A stretch of 64,000 nt of DNA from Poronia punctata (taxonomy: Eukaryota > Ascomycota > Sordariomycetes > Xylariales > Xylariaceae). The DNA lies in contig MU401492.1 in the NCBI GenBank assembly GCA_022579005.1, positions 62,001 through 126,000 of the forward strand, in the 5' to 3' direction. This document shows, piece by piece, positions 46,526-58,674 of the stretch (the stretch's first letter is position 1; the number at the start of each line of letters is the position of its first letter). The notes under the pieces were generated by a model that saw only the letters and a list, made by a program, of their open reading frames with translations, had not been told where the DNA came from and did not search any database. Position numbers and translations under genes: made by a program.

Positions 46526-48542
46526 GGTAGAAGTGGGAACAACCAGGTTCCACACGTAATAGTAGGTAGAGAGATTGGGGTGACTGATAGATGGAATGGA
46601 TGGATGGATGGAAATATAATATTTCCTGTCGTAGGGATTGAGTGTAAGAGGCACTCGAGGTAAAAACTTTGTTGATGGAAATATACTTTCCTAACCGTGG
46701 GAATTGATTCCTTTTGGATGAAGACACTCAAGGTAATTTTAGCTGATGGAAATAAACTTTCCTGATGCGTGAATTGATTCCTTTTTGTGTGTAGTAGTTA
46801 TGCACTCAAAGGCGAGAAGATTGATGGTGGTGGGAAGTATGTTGGTGAGTAGAGTAGAGTAGAGTTGAGTGGTTGAGGAGGAGGAGGAGGAGTGGCACCT
46901 ATCAAAGAAGAATATTTTGTAAGTTTTCTAAAAGTTGTGTGCATCTGCGGCGGGGTATGTATGTAGAAAAGCTTTTCTTTTCCACTGTATGTGTGCAAGA
47001 TGTATGTAGATATCATTACTTACAGTCAATAGACTCAATGGTCTCGGTGAGGCTGATAGGGGGTTAGGTATGTAGGGGGTACCTTCGTACATACATCTGT
47101 TAGTACACCACACCGACCTTAGATAAGGAAAGGGAAGGAAGGAACGAAGGAAGGAGGCAAGTGGCACACACAGCTTATTTTGATGGTAGAACAACAAAAT
47201 GGGACCTAAGCACGATAAACTGTACTCGACTCGAGCGGTCTATTAAGAGATACCTATCCCGTCGTCCAGGGAGGGTGAGGTATGTCAAGTAGGTAAGCTG
47301 CGAGAGCGTCGAATTTCGGCTGGATAGCCGGTCTTTAATGATATCTAGGATACCAGGAAAGTAAACGTTGTGAAACGAACAAAGTGTAGTATAATCTTCT
47401 CTGAGATGCAGTCGTCTTGATATAAGCGTTGTCGAAAGGCAAAGGCTATTTGACGGTATCGAGAGAAAAGTATATGGTAGATGAAGTGGAGGGAACACAC
47501 AGAGAGAAATTAAAAATGTGCTTTACCAGTTAGAAAATTCTTCTCCACGAGTTGTACCCAAACTGCGAACGTACATGACCCAAACTACAGCACCTAATAG
47601 ACTACCTACGTAGATACAGACAGGCTACGTACATACATACATTCAATGTTGGCAGTGTAGGTGGAACTGGACCACCAGTGCCACTACTATAGGGAGTCAT
47701 CGTAGATACAATAATCAAATTGTACATACAAGTCTACATGACGAGATGGCATATCGTGTCAGTCTACAAACCACTTCTTAATAGGCACATTCGAACAAAG
47801 TGTAGTCAGTCAGATATCAGGTAAACAAACTAAACTAACCACATGACGAGGCATCAGTTACTCTTGGTATCACCTCAGCCTTCTGTCCCAATAGCAAAGT
47901 GTCCCTGACTCCAAGTAAATAGGAGTGACTGATTACATTCACTGCCGTTTAGTCTCTCATAAACATAGTCTCTCATAAACATGCCGCTCCAACAACACTG
48001 ATAGACACCCGCGCGCCTACTCGTAACTTGAACGTTATATCCACATGGTGTGAAGCCGGTACGGTTTTTCGTGCTGGCTGTATATGTAACTCCAGAATAG
48101 AAGTAGGATATGTACATTCTCAAACGTGACTTGATATAGGTAAGGTAGTCCCCCGGAGTTCTGAAGTCTGCAACATCATATCGCGAATGACAATCCCATG
48201 GCGTCGACTTCGTTCTTGATATTTGCTTCGCTTACGGGAAACATAAGAGTCCCGTAGATGGTATGTCGCTACCGCTTTAAACATATAATATATTTACATA
48301 AAAAGACAAAACCACCAAGTCCGTTCCAACAATGTGGCCCCAAAACGCCTTGCTCTAAAAAGTGTATGTATGCATGGATAACTCGGATATAGACCTACAT
48401 ACACGAAGCCCATGTCACGGCTACAGGTCATAGCCACGTCTATGCTTCCAGAATGCGTGCCCCATCCATTGCAATGCCAAATACCCTCATAAATAGACGA
48501 TCAAACAAACAAAAGTACGCTGTAATCAAGCCCACATCTCGT
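46526..48542. other. Upstream region of the OTU-like gene and 3' region of the RING gene
   Basis: The two genes are both on the minus strand. The first 300 bases (46526-46825) contain three imperfect tandem copies of a ~70-base unit, described separately. The rest has TACCTA words and simple repeats (AGGAG near 46875-46892, GGAAGGAA near 47125-47152). No gene is seen. Confidence 0.5.
46607..46822 (-). repeat. Three-copy imperfect tandem repeat, ~70 nt, upstream of the OTU-like gene
   Basis: Copies start near 46607, 46674 and 46744 (spacing 67 and 70, last copy ~79). Each has a core GATGGAAATA, a near TTTCCT, then a (G)GATTGA/GAATTGATTC block and a GCACTC/ACACTCAA(A)GG block near its end, with the later copies closest to each other. 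It begins about 80 bases before the ATG of the minus-strand OTU-like gene, so it lies in its promoter or 5' leader. Confidence 0.75.
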
Positions 48543-51462
48543 TCAAGGCACGTATATGCGGCTAAAGCTGACGACGTCGCGCCGGCAACAAACACATTTA
48601 TCGAAATTGTTCGTAGCCAGCGTGACACGGCACTCGTCGCATAAGCTCAGACATCTGCACGGCCAAACAATAATCTTGCGGGGCGCGCTTTGACAAACCA
48701 CACAAAGGGGGCCGGTTTCTGTCTCCCCACTTTCCCCGCCTCCGGCCCCGTCACGTTGTGTCTGTTCACGCCTTGAAAGGATGAGATGTTCTAGTAACTC
48801 GACCTCCTCCTCATCCGTCATCCGTCCCTGCGCAAGGGATCGACTCGCCGGATGACTGGAGAGGAGAAGCCTCCCTCGTCGAACACGCTGCATACGAGCG
48901 TACTGGGATCGGGTAATAATTCGATTACTGCTTAAATGAGCCGCGAGCGCGTGTGCCTCCTGCCTCTCCTGAATGTTTTGTGGATGTAGGAGTCGTGCTA
49001 GATCGGTGGCGTCGATAGGTTGGTCAAGCGGCGTCGATTCGCGCGAAAATCCAAAGCTGGTTTGCGTCGGCGTCCTTTGACCTTCCGGCTCGGATTGGCC
49101 TTCATCCTCATCATCTACCCACTGGCTATCCGCCGTCTCTTCATCCTCGGTGAAAGAGGTGACGACACTCGTAGTATCCCATTCGTCATCCCCTTCATCA
49201 GGGGTCCAGTCGCCGCTGTTATCGACCCCACCCCATAGCGCCCCGTGTTTCCACGTGTTGTATAGCTTGGAATCGAGGTCTTCTTCCACAAAACTGGCCG
49301 TCTCAGGCGAGTGTTGTAGCACCCTGCGTATTTCAGCTTCAACATCGACGCTCTCATCGTTAATGAGCTGTCTGTTTTTACTGCTTCTCCCGCCTCGACT
49401 TCGCGTTTTCGGTGGTTCGGCCGACTGTTTCTCCTCCTTCTTGTCATGTCGGGGGGACCAGCGCGCAAGATAAACCAAGAGCCACGGCTGACGCGTCACG
49501 CCAATCCGCCTTAGGCCTTTGAGCATCATCAACGCCACCCATCTCAACGTTAAGCGATGTATGGCCATGAGGAACTCGAGTGCAAGCAGCCACCGCGAAC
49601 TCCGCTCGGCCGCTCCAACCCCGTCCCGAGACCGACGATCCAAGACACGCCACTTTGGCACACTCTGCGCCGCTCGTTCGCGAGCATATCCGCTTGATTC
49701 TCCCGCTTGGTTTTCCTTGACCGGTATCATTCCTATTGTGCCGCCCAACTCGTGTTGCGAGTCACCCGTTATGCTCGTTCCGGCCCACTGCAGACGGAGA
49801 GATTCCAGTTCACGATAGCGTTCCTCCTCTAGCCACGTGCTATGCTTGACAATGACGTTTTGGTCCAGGTTGAGATATACTGCCTCACTTGCCATGGTAA
49901 TGACGCCAAAACCTACGCGCAGTAAAGCAGTATAAAAGTCCATAGCCCGCGAGATGCGGATATCGGCAAGTGAGATGTTGGCCTGCATGTTCGCGTGGGC
50001 ATTGCGGATGCGTTCTGTGAATGTGAGTGGGCGTCCTTCCGCCGCTTGTTCAGGGGGATCCATGGCAGCCAAGAGCAGGGCAAAGCCATATATACCGAAG
50101 CAGGCAAAGATACCAGTCAAGACCATGAGGTGAGGAACAAAGCCGATGATACACACCGTCGGAAACAGGAAGATACTCATGCGGGAAGGATCGTCCAGGG
50201 AGAAATTGTAAGCCTCGACAACAAGGCTTGCCATGAAGCACATGGCCCAGAACCCTGTGCTGAATAACCTGTATCTGTTCTGGAGCCCAAAGATACCTAG
50301 GACATGGCTTGTGATGTGGCTCATCGAGGATAGAAAGGCGACAAGGAGCACTTCTGGCGGGGTATTGACTCTCTTCAGTATCATGGATCTAGAGATGGCA
50401 ATACTAGCGCCCGAAGGCTGGGAAAAGGTCACACTGCTTGCGTTCTCAGTCGAAAAGAGGCCCCATCCTAGTTGATTGCCGATAGCAGCATCAGCTTCGG
50501 CAAAGGCCAACGAGTGCTCAAATAGAGTCATGGCCGTTTCAACAGCTACCGGCCGTCCCTGTACAGCACAAGAGAGGGTCTCGAGGAAATGACTGAGGCA
50601 TAGAGTCCCAAACAAAGGCCACAGCTGCGAGAGCGAGCCGCGTAGTTCCCTCGAGAAGTCATGGCTGCTCGCGGGAACCATATCAATGGCACGGCAGCTT
50701 TCGTAGTCGCTAGCGCCAAGAAGAAGGGTTGAACTCAGGGCATGGAGATATCCGGTCGGTTCGGCGAACATTAACTGTGACGACTTGGTTGCATTGCCCC
50801 AACGCATCTCGGAAAAGTCGGGAGAGGTTTGGCATTGGATGGCCTGTAAGAGTTGGCGCGATTGGTGGAGGAAAAGAAGTATCGGGATCGATCGCATGAA
50901 GAGGCGAACTGGCCACGTAAGGCGCAGCCTTCTCCTGGATGCGGCGAATATGCGTGTACGGTTTAAGATGATAGCCTGGTAAACCGAGATGTCAGCAGGC
51001 CGTAGCATGTACCATGCGCGCCAGAGGATGAGGTACCATGGCAATACAGCAAAGCGCCCACTTGCTCGTGGCATAGCTAAAGACACTTCCTATTCCCTTC
51101 GCACCACCCCCCACGGTGAAGCGCGAGGCTAGAGCGGCGGGGTCGTGGGCTTCTTCGAGAACATTAGCCGTGTTGGCGACCGCTTCCGATATGTCGGCAG
51201 CCATTTCGGTGGCGGTGGTGGTTACGAAATAGTCGGAGCCGGTAGGATCAGGTACAACGCGTTGGCCGAAACTGTCGATAGCTTCGGGGAAGGAGATAAT
51301 GGAGCCGATGCGGGTTAACATCCGAGGACCGGCGAGAATGAGGTCTTCCAGCGACGGGGCGTATCGCGTCCAAGAGGAGCTGAAATTGGCCCAGACACTC
51401 GCGTTCGTTTGGTCGAGCGAGAGGGTAGAAACTGGTGCAAGAGCTGCACCCGGCGCTGCCAT
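48543..51462 (-). CDS. Multi-pass membrane RING protein, Asi1/Asi3-like
   Basis: Exons 51462-51037 and 50975-48543 (minus strand) encode 952 residues; the 60-nt intron (GTACCT..ACCAG, GCTGAC branch) joins KWALCCIAM to AIILNRTRIF. Reading through without splicing would give two overlapping frames. The N-terminal half has several hydrophobic segments (~124-142, ~160-182, ~350-400, ~407-447, ~485-505), predicting a polytopic membrane protein. The C-terminal half is acidic/Ser-rich and ends in a RING-like metal cluster (~898-945): CVVC, WPCRC, LCDEC and CVCC, with a Cys where a RING usually has His. The extreme C-terminal RING with LWPCRC-like core is reminiscent of yeast Asi1/Asi3, inner-nuclear-membrane ubiquitin ligases that degrade mislocalised membrane proteins and regulate amino-acid sensing (family knowledge; the match is by inspection). 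Location is an inference. Confidence 0.75.
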
Positions 51463-53838
51463 CTCGGACTCACTGAGGCTCAACACTCTTCGACGGTTGC
51501 CACGGGCGGAACACCACTGGTCAGGATACCGTTAGGTTGCAAGTCCGCCGGGTTTATTGGGTACTAGACGGGGATAAGTGGCACAGCTTTGGCTTACATG
51601 CCTACCTAATCTAACCTAATGCGCCTAGACCGACCGACCGCCTTATACCTGGTATATTTGTATGGTAAAGTACGGCGAAAAGAAGCGTCGATAGGTCGAA
51701 TGTGCCTGACTTGAGCTAGCCACCAACGAATCTGTGCCCGTAGGTATGTTGGTTGGGGCTGAGGTCCGGGAGCAGCGGATCGACGATGAAACAACCAGCC
51801 AAAAGGGTAAGCTGGATCTGCCCAGTTATAGACGGACTCTCAATGGGCTCGGGGTTGAATGGCACATGTTGGCCAGGTTTTAATGCCGATAATGGACAAT
51901 GTGCTGTACACCGTACACAAGTTCAACGTATGTTATGTACCTATGCCTGAAGGTAGGAATGGGAAGTTCAGCAGATTGTAGTATCTACAAAGTTCCAGCA
52001 GTGAGATGTTAAGCGTAGCATTGAATGTACGTGTGTCACATGCGTTTCGTTACTATCGAGGCACGCGAGGTAGTAAATGTAGACAAGTACCCGATTCTGT
52101 TCGGGAGAAGAAACCTGCCAGCCTGCAGGAGGGACGGGATTACCATGTCGAGTGAAGCTCTCCAGCTTGCCCGATCTAATTTAGGTAATATTTGCGCCGG
52201 CTCCTAGTGGGGCTTTTAAAAGGTACCTACTACATCTATTCACAAGAAAGACAAGGGATTGGTAGGTAATTCCATGTAATGTAAAGTAGTGGCGAGTATA
52301 TATACTCGTGTTTTTCTCTGAAATAGCATGTACACTCATTCATCTGTGACTACATGCGCACTCGTCAATTCCGGTCGCATAAACGCGAATGAGTATCGTA
52401 GCTCGTAGAGCGCTGAATCAGTTATTAACCTTAACACACAATCAACTCAGGCACCCACTCATTTTTTACTTATTGACGTCGTGTCGGCAGTCAACTAATA
52501 AAGACTCTCACATGATCCGCGCTAATGCAATCGTAATAAGCTCTTCAAACTCCAGACAGTCACAGAAGGGAATAGGTACCGGACTCTGGGACTCTGGGCT
52601 GTCTGGGTCACAAGTGGTTAAAACTCCCTAGTCCACCGACCCCACCCCCTATCCGGCGCCGACGAGGTCTCACGCCAAAGGCAATCAAGACAAGTCCTAC
52701 CTTAACATGTTGTTTACATAGTCGAAAAGGCAGAAAGCATGGGCTCAGTTTTAAGCTTCGGCACCGTATACGATCTTATCGCTCCTGACGGACAAAGCTG
52801 GGCCGATGAGAGGCACGGAAAACGGTAAAACTCGACCGGCACGCTTCCAAGCGGCATTTATTAAGCTCTGGTGGCTGAGCCACATGTGTCTCCGGCCCAC
52901 CATGATAAACTTTATATCTATATCAGCTACCTACCTATGTATAACTCATCCGTAACAAATACGACTTCAAGCACACGCAAGGCCTAAACACGAGTTCATT
53001 AGAGGAAGGGCGCGTCCGGCCCCTCTAGTATCTACGACAAAGAGCCACAGACATGCATGAATGCATTTCCCGGAAGCTTCCGTGGTGGCGGGTCCTTCGC
53101 CGATAGCTACTTCTAGCCTCCTACAAAGATTCCAAGCGGCTACCAGAATGGAAATGCCCGTAGCCCTCCGTCTGAGGGCTCGCACTTGATTTATCTGAAG
53201 TGAAGCCGTTCTCGTGGGCACGCTGGTGGCGGCAAGACATGCATACGAAGCAAGCGCATGGCTAACTAGGCCCGTCAGGATTCTTGATAAGAAAATCGGA
53301 TACTAAAGTCCTAAAGTCCATCCGATACTGGACGCGTAGGTCGGTAGAGCCATCTCGACAACATGCCAAACTAGTAATTTCTGTAGTCCACCGCTGTCAC
53401 TATACCATATGACACAAGATACAATATCCTGTGCGCGATTAGGTAGTATATGTCTAGTTTACAGTACTGTCGGGCTACAAACCCAAATTATACAACTCAC
53501 TCATCTGGGACGGCAAGGTTGGGGTAATTTAAAGATAAACATATTCAGCTATAGCTAGACTAACTCAACCTCACCATGCACATTTAGTAGATACTAACTA
53601 TTCTTTAGTTGAAACGAGGTAACTACCCAGATCTCCAAAGAGATGCAGTAAACAGAAAATACTCGTTGCCAAGACCTTTTTCTTTTGCCGTATCTTGTAG
53701 GCCTCATCGAATATGAGATATAGACCGCCGGGGGAGACCCTGTTGACACGAATGGAGCAGATGATTTTTACCAGGAGATACTAACACGGGATTAGCATAA
53801 CTAGCTTGGTATTTCCCGACACAAGGCGGTCAGCTCTC
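51463..53838. other. Intergenic region, 2.4 kb, no gene seen
   Basis: Upstream region of the RING gene and 3' region of the repeat-containing membrane-protein gene (both minus strand). It has TACCTA words (for example ~51600-51620 and ~52225) and only unrecognised short frames, such as 52389-52631. Confidence 0.5.
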
Positions 53839-54546
53839 CTAAGGGCTCTTTGGAGCAGCGTTTTCAGGGCGTTTACTGGAGGTAGAACCATTCCTCTGTG
53901 AAGCTTTCGATGAAGACCCCTTTGATGGTGATCCCTTTGATGAGGATCCTTTCGAGGAGGAATACTTCGAAGATGATGATTTCGATGGGGACCCCTTTGA
54001 AGACGAATACTTCGAAGATGATGATTTCGATGGGGATCCCTTCGAAGACGAATACTTCGAAGATGATGATTTCGAGAACTCCGCTCTGGAGGATGACGCC
54101 GTTGAAGAATGTCTAGGCCCAGGGGCTACGGGTGCAGGGCGTGTAGGTTGTAGGGGGACTGGATCCTCCCGAATCTGGGAGGTCATGCCTCCCGAAGTAG
54201 GCTTGGTCTTTTTGAAGAATCCACAGATGCTACGAGTCAGAGCATAACCCAAGGGTCTTTCGTCGGCGTAGAACTCCGAGGGGACGTCACTCGCGGATAC
54301 CGCCGCGCTAGCCCGGTTAGAAGAAGGGTTAGCAGAGTTGTGATTGTTTCTGGCACGCATACCCGTCTCCAGGTCAAGAGTCTTTTTACTCTTACGACGG
54401 ATTTGGTAATACATGTACGCCCAAGCGAGCAAAATGAAAACCGCAAATATGGCCATACTTACACCGATAGCGAGATTGCCAGAATCCGACAGGGCCGATG
54501 ACGCAGCCTTTTTGGGGACAGAGGCGGAGGATCTTGATTTGCACAT
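53839..54546 (-). CDS. Single-pass membrane protein with Ser/Lys repeats
   Basis: A single exon encodes 235 residues from the ATG at 54546 (MCKSRSSASVPKK). One hydrophobic segment at ~25-47 (LAIGVSMAIFAVFILLAWAYMYY) is followed by RRKSKK, suggesting a short lumenal/extracellular N-terminus and a cytosolic tail. A conserved-looking stretch FYADERPLGYALTRSICGFFKK lies at ~90-115. From about residue 155 the tail is a Ser/Lys tandem repeat (unit KSSSSKYSSSKGSPS, 15 residues, about three copies, degenerate beyond) ending near APKSP. No known enzyme domain is seen and I do not recognise the family. The repeats are also visible in the DNA as a 45-nt period. Confidence 0.65.
   Translation of the reverse strand: MCKSRSSASVPKKAASSALSDSGNLAIGVSMAIFAVFILLAWAYMYYQIRRKSKKTLDLETGMRARNNHNSANPSSNRASAAVSASDVPSEFYADERPLGYALTRSICGFFKKTKPTSGGMTSQIREDPVPLQPTRPAPVAPGPRHSSTASSSRAEFSKSSSSKYSSSKGSPSKSSSSKYSSSKGSPSKSSSSKYSSSKGSSSKGSPSKGSSSKASQRNGSTSSKRPENAAPKSP
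53945..54079 (-). repeat. 45-nt tandem repeat within the membrane-protein coding region
   Basis: The motif GAATACTTCGAAGATGATGA recurs at 53960, 54005 and 54050, an exact 45-base period. Copies are nearly identical, including synonymous sites, which points to recent duplication or homogenisation rather than selection on the protein alone. Confidence 0.85.
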
Positions 54547-55703
54547 GGTTGCGGGATGCAAAAATTAAAAACGGGTGAAATGTGCGTATTGTGAGTTGAT
54601 GGTCGCAGATGGCAAGTTCGTTATCGCAAGAGCTCGAGTTCGGATCAGGGTGAAGTTGTTCTGGTGACTATGACACACTATAGGCAGGAATTCGTAGCCG
54701 CTTGAGATTAAGCCATTATATATACACTTCAACGTAAACATGAACATCTAGTAAGTTGTTAAACAATTTCTATATTTTGATCATTTTCTTTCATTATCGC
54801 CACGCTATTCATGCACAATAGTATTGTACCTCTACAAGTCTGCAACGGACAAAGCGAGGTCAGGAACAATGGCTCTTGTATGAGGTTCCAACAGCAATCT
54901 GTATGCGTACAACTAGGTAATTACTCACCTAACAAAGCAGCGTGTTCCTACAGTGCGAGATATGTAACAAGACAAGTAGGAAAGTAATCACGTTTTGCTA
55001 CGTTTTGAAGGAAACGGCAGGTGCTGGTACCTATGGTACCTACTTGCTAGGGAGTTCTTTCCGTTTGTTTGTGTTACGTCCATCTTTTGGATGAGTTGTG
55101 CCCCCTCCCAGTAAATCCTCGCCCTTCATCTTCCCAAAGCTCTTAGGCGTGGGTATTCTGCTGTCCCAATTTCTCCAGATTGACGTATTCGTATGTCTGT
55201 CCTAGCCGCGGCTGAGATAACTTCCTCTTCGCTTCTTATCCTCCCGGGTATGTGTGACGGGGCGTATCCATAATACCGAGGAATGACCTGAAAAAGAGGC
55301 TATTACTCATCGTCACATAAGTGGTTACAGCCCCGTTACCGGTACCTTGCGAGGCGTTTTATCATCACCGACTTACTAGACTTGTAGCCATTGTCTGATT
55401 TACCCCAAGTGTGGGCATTTCGGTTCCCTTATGTCATGGTGAGTATGCACTCCCTTATACATCATCTCCATACCGAGGTTATACGCTACGAGAGAGAGAA
55501 AACACTAATGAAGAGCACAGCCCAGGATACGGGGTAAAGATACGCCTACTCCTGCAGGACAGGTACATATCAGGGGAACATCCTCGGCCGGAGTTAGTTC
55601 GCCAACGCTGCCGCTACACCTCCCCCAGGCCTCAAGCGTATATATTCGCTCGCCCGAATCTTCAGCTTCACAGTTGTATCTCCGGAGTACCTCACCGGGG
55701 GGC
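54547..55703. other. Divergent intergenic region
   Basis: Shared upstream region of the membrane-protein gene (-) and the coiled-coil gene (+). Includes short open frames such as 55411-55673 with no recognisable domain; the frame continuing from 55674 into the ATG at 55704 is probably 5' leader. Confidence 0.5.
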
Positions 55704-57817
55704 ATGACGAACAAGAGTACGGTGCGAGACGATGATGGAGATGACCAGATTGTTCCTGAGCCTGCCCCTTTAGGTTTCGAAACTTTCAGAGCGCCTGGTC
55801 CATCTTCCCTGCCAAAGGATCTGTCCGTTCCTACCGTAAAAGCCAGGGACCAAGGACAGCATGATAAGCCCACTGTTGGCGGTGCTAACTCCGCCGGAAG
55901 ACCTCACGCAAACGACCCGGACCAATATGAAATCTCCGACGATGACGAATATTTACCACCGGGCTCAGACGAATCGGATGGTTCCATAAGCCAGAAGATT
56001 AAAGGCCATGGAAAGAAGCATGCAGACAAGAAGGGTACAAAATTCACAAACTCATTAAAAGCAATGGGAAAACATTTGGACAAGCCAAAAGTATCCCTTC
56101 CTGGATCCAGAAAAAGAGGAAGCACCACCCAGGAAATGGCTGTCCCGGCGCGGAAAGGGGCAAATAACTTGGGCCCTGCGGATCGGCCCCGTAGGAAAGC
56201 CAGGGCATCGCCGACTAAATCAAGTCCGGATATTATTCCCGATTCTATAGAACATGCAAGCCCACCAGGAACGCCCAGGACAGCCAAACCCAGACGGCCA
56301 AAGAAACCCTTTTTTGACACTGGCATTGCCGAGGAGCAGAATAACCCCAAGAAGCCCAAGAAGCCCAAGGGATACCAACACCTCCCAGCACTGAAGGGTG
56401 CCGACAAGGGTTTCCCTCAAAATAACGGTGAGCTACAGCCTAACGAATCTCACCAAACCGAGATTCACAACGACGGCACGGCTTCCGTTGTAGCTCCTCA
56501 AGTAATCGAACGTCACGAACCCCCTATTTACGGAGAAACCGCGTCCAAAAGAGAACCCCAATTATCTACCACAGAGCGCCAACCAGTACAGAGGGGAAAG
56601 GCCAAGGTGGTTTCTAATCTAACCGAGTCAGGTTCAGATTGGCATTTATTCGGTGACCAGGCGGAACCACCTACTAAAACAAAAAGCCTTAGAAAGTCAA
56701 TATTCATAAGCCCAACACGGACAGAGGAATCCGGAAACAATGGCGAGAAGAGCACTTCGGAAGCAACAGACATAAGTACAGTGCCCAAAACTCTTCAGCC
56801 CAACCTTCAATCGGTTTCTCGTAAAGGAGACACTTCAAAGGAGACCACAGACAACCCCCTCACAACGGAAGATTCCCTTCGCGGAAATGCCTCTCACTAT
56901 CAACTGAACAGAAAGGGTGCAGTAGAACATAACAGTGCTACCCAACGGTCCTCGAACCAGTCGCCTATGAAACCTTTCCGGGGACTTTTGCTAGATGAGT
57001 CTATCGCTCCAACCACTGATATAACTCGTGAACGATTACCGGAACAGCCTCGGGGAGTGAGACATATCCAGGCCCACACTCAGAATGCAGGAACTGTAAC
57101 ATCGACACGCCGTACGTCTCCAATAAGAAGCAATGCTAAGATGAGAAATCATTCCGAAAGCATCGACCCATTCACCGATGAATCGATACTTCCTACCAAA
57201 TCCAGCCCGGAGCCTAAAGAGACAATAGCTACGAAAGAAGTTGAGAGCTTCGTGCATCCGAAATCTATAGAGTTTATTAAAAGGCTAGCTGAAAAATCAG
57301 AACATGAGACGCACGCCCACACGACACCGGCTCAATCAGAACGACCCGAGCCCCAATCCCAGTCACGGTTGATGAAGCAAAAGCAAAGCCAGGATAGAGC
57401 TGCAGGACATCGTGCAGCTGTTTTCCAATCTGTCTACAAAGTGACTGAGGTGGGCCATCCGCCACTTCTTGTGATTTAGGCCAATGCATTCTAATCAAGT
57501 AATAGGTTGTGCTTCGGCGTCTGCTGTCGGAGGAGGGCCCTCTACAAGCTATCGTGGAGAACTACGAGAGAAATGTCGACAAGTTGACTAGAAAAGTGTC
57601 TGACCACCAGACAGACGAGCTCCGCCAAGCGGCAGAATATTGTCATAAGAAAAGTGATGAGCTTGAAAGATTGTTTGAGCGAAGTGTTCGACAGGTGAAA
57701 TCGATACAGGGCAGAGCAGCAAGTGGGGAGGACAGGGACCGGCGTACTTGGGAAGTGATGAAAAATGAAACAGACGATTCGGTGAGGAGGATAACGGAGG
57801 TGTTGGAGTCCATCTAG
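55704..57817 (+). CDS. Unrecognised disordered protein with C-terminal coiled coil
   Basis: Exons 55704-57449 and 57506-57817 encode 685 residues; the 56-nt intron (GTGGGC..AATAG with CTAATC branch) joins KVTE to VVLRRLLSEEG at a codon boundary. Residues 1-560 are disordered and strongly basic: Lys/Pro blocks such as KPRRPKKPFF and NNPKKPKKPKG, an SPTKSSPDIIPDS segment and several SP/TP sites. The second exon is helical (EGPLQAIVENYERNVDKLTRK, EYCHKKSDELERLFERSVRQVKS, quoted in parts) and likely coiled coil. The basic S/TP-rich composition fits a nuclear or chromosome-associated protein, and the coiled coil suggests oligomerisation. I do not recognise the family and give no function. The intron is needed, because the unspliced frame stops at 57479. 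Confidence 0.65.
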
Positions 57818-58674
57818 TCGGGTCGTGTATCTGTGCTGCCGGGAAGTTGTACCGCTCGCGGCGTTCGTATTTTCTCCGGCTCCGTCGTCCCTATGTTGCT
57901 GATGAACCGATTGCTAGGCATAGAGAACAATTTAGTCTGGGAAGAACAGCCCTAGTCAAGACCAAGTTGCTAATAATCATTATATAGAGTCCTTATAATA
58001 GGTAGCTTTTTACATGCTACCGCTTCCAGGCCGCTTACTTTGGGCGTTGACTAATAATTAGAGAAATAGTACTCGTAGGTTCCGGTCTTCGAAGTCTGGG
58101 AAGCCAGGTTTGCAAGTATACAACATGCAGAAAGTGAGGTGTTTGGACAACTTAATGCGGCCAGAACTGCATATATTTGTTGGTAATGCAATGCGCCAGC
58201 CAGAGTTACCTACTCAAGCATATACCGTCTTAAGATATAATTCCACTGAACTACAACGTACGTACCTACTTCCAGGTCGTTTAATCCTGGATCCAAATGG
58301 CTACTATCATGGTTGAAAACGTGGTGGTGATTCCGTAAATATGAACTTGCCTGTCGTATACGTGTACATCTACGGCGCTTTGTATTGTGCGTGTAACAGG
58401 CCCTGGCGGCACCTTCCCATGCACACAAGAATAATGACGGTTCCTGACGTCAATACCTTTCGAATAAGCTAATTCAAGAGCAGTACGAATACTATGATCT
58501 ACGCCTCTCCAAATTGACTGCTACCTAGGTAGATAATGGATAACCTCAGGACAAGTTGATTTTTATGTGCCATTTTATCGAGACACTTATTGAGAAGGCT
58601 CAAAATCGCGGAACGTAATGAGAACCTAGGATACCTTACTATACAAGCAAGAGACCCGGGATCACGTCAACACG
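57818..58674. other. Intergenic region between the coiled-coil and LanC-like genes
   Basis: The 3' UTR of the coiled-coil gene and the promoter of the LanC-like gene. The frame at 58110-58316 has no signal peptide or Cys/Ser/Thr-rich core that would suggest a lanthipeptide-like precursor. Confidence 0.5.

Noticed and set aside
58110..58316. Short ORF before the LanC-like gene considered as a lanthipeptide-like precursor
   Set aside because: It lacks a leader/core organisation, has few Cys, and no partner dehydratase is nearby.
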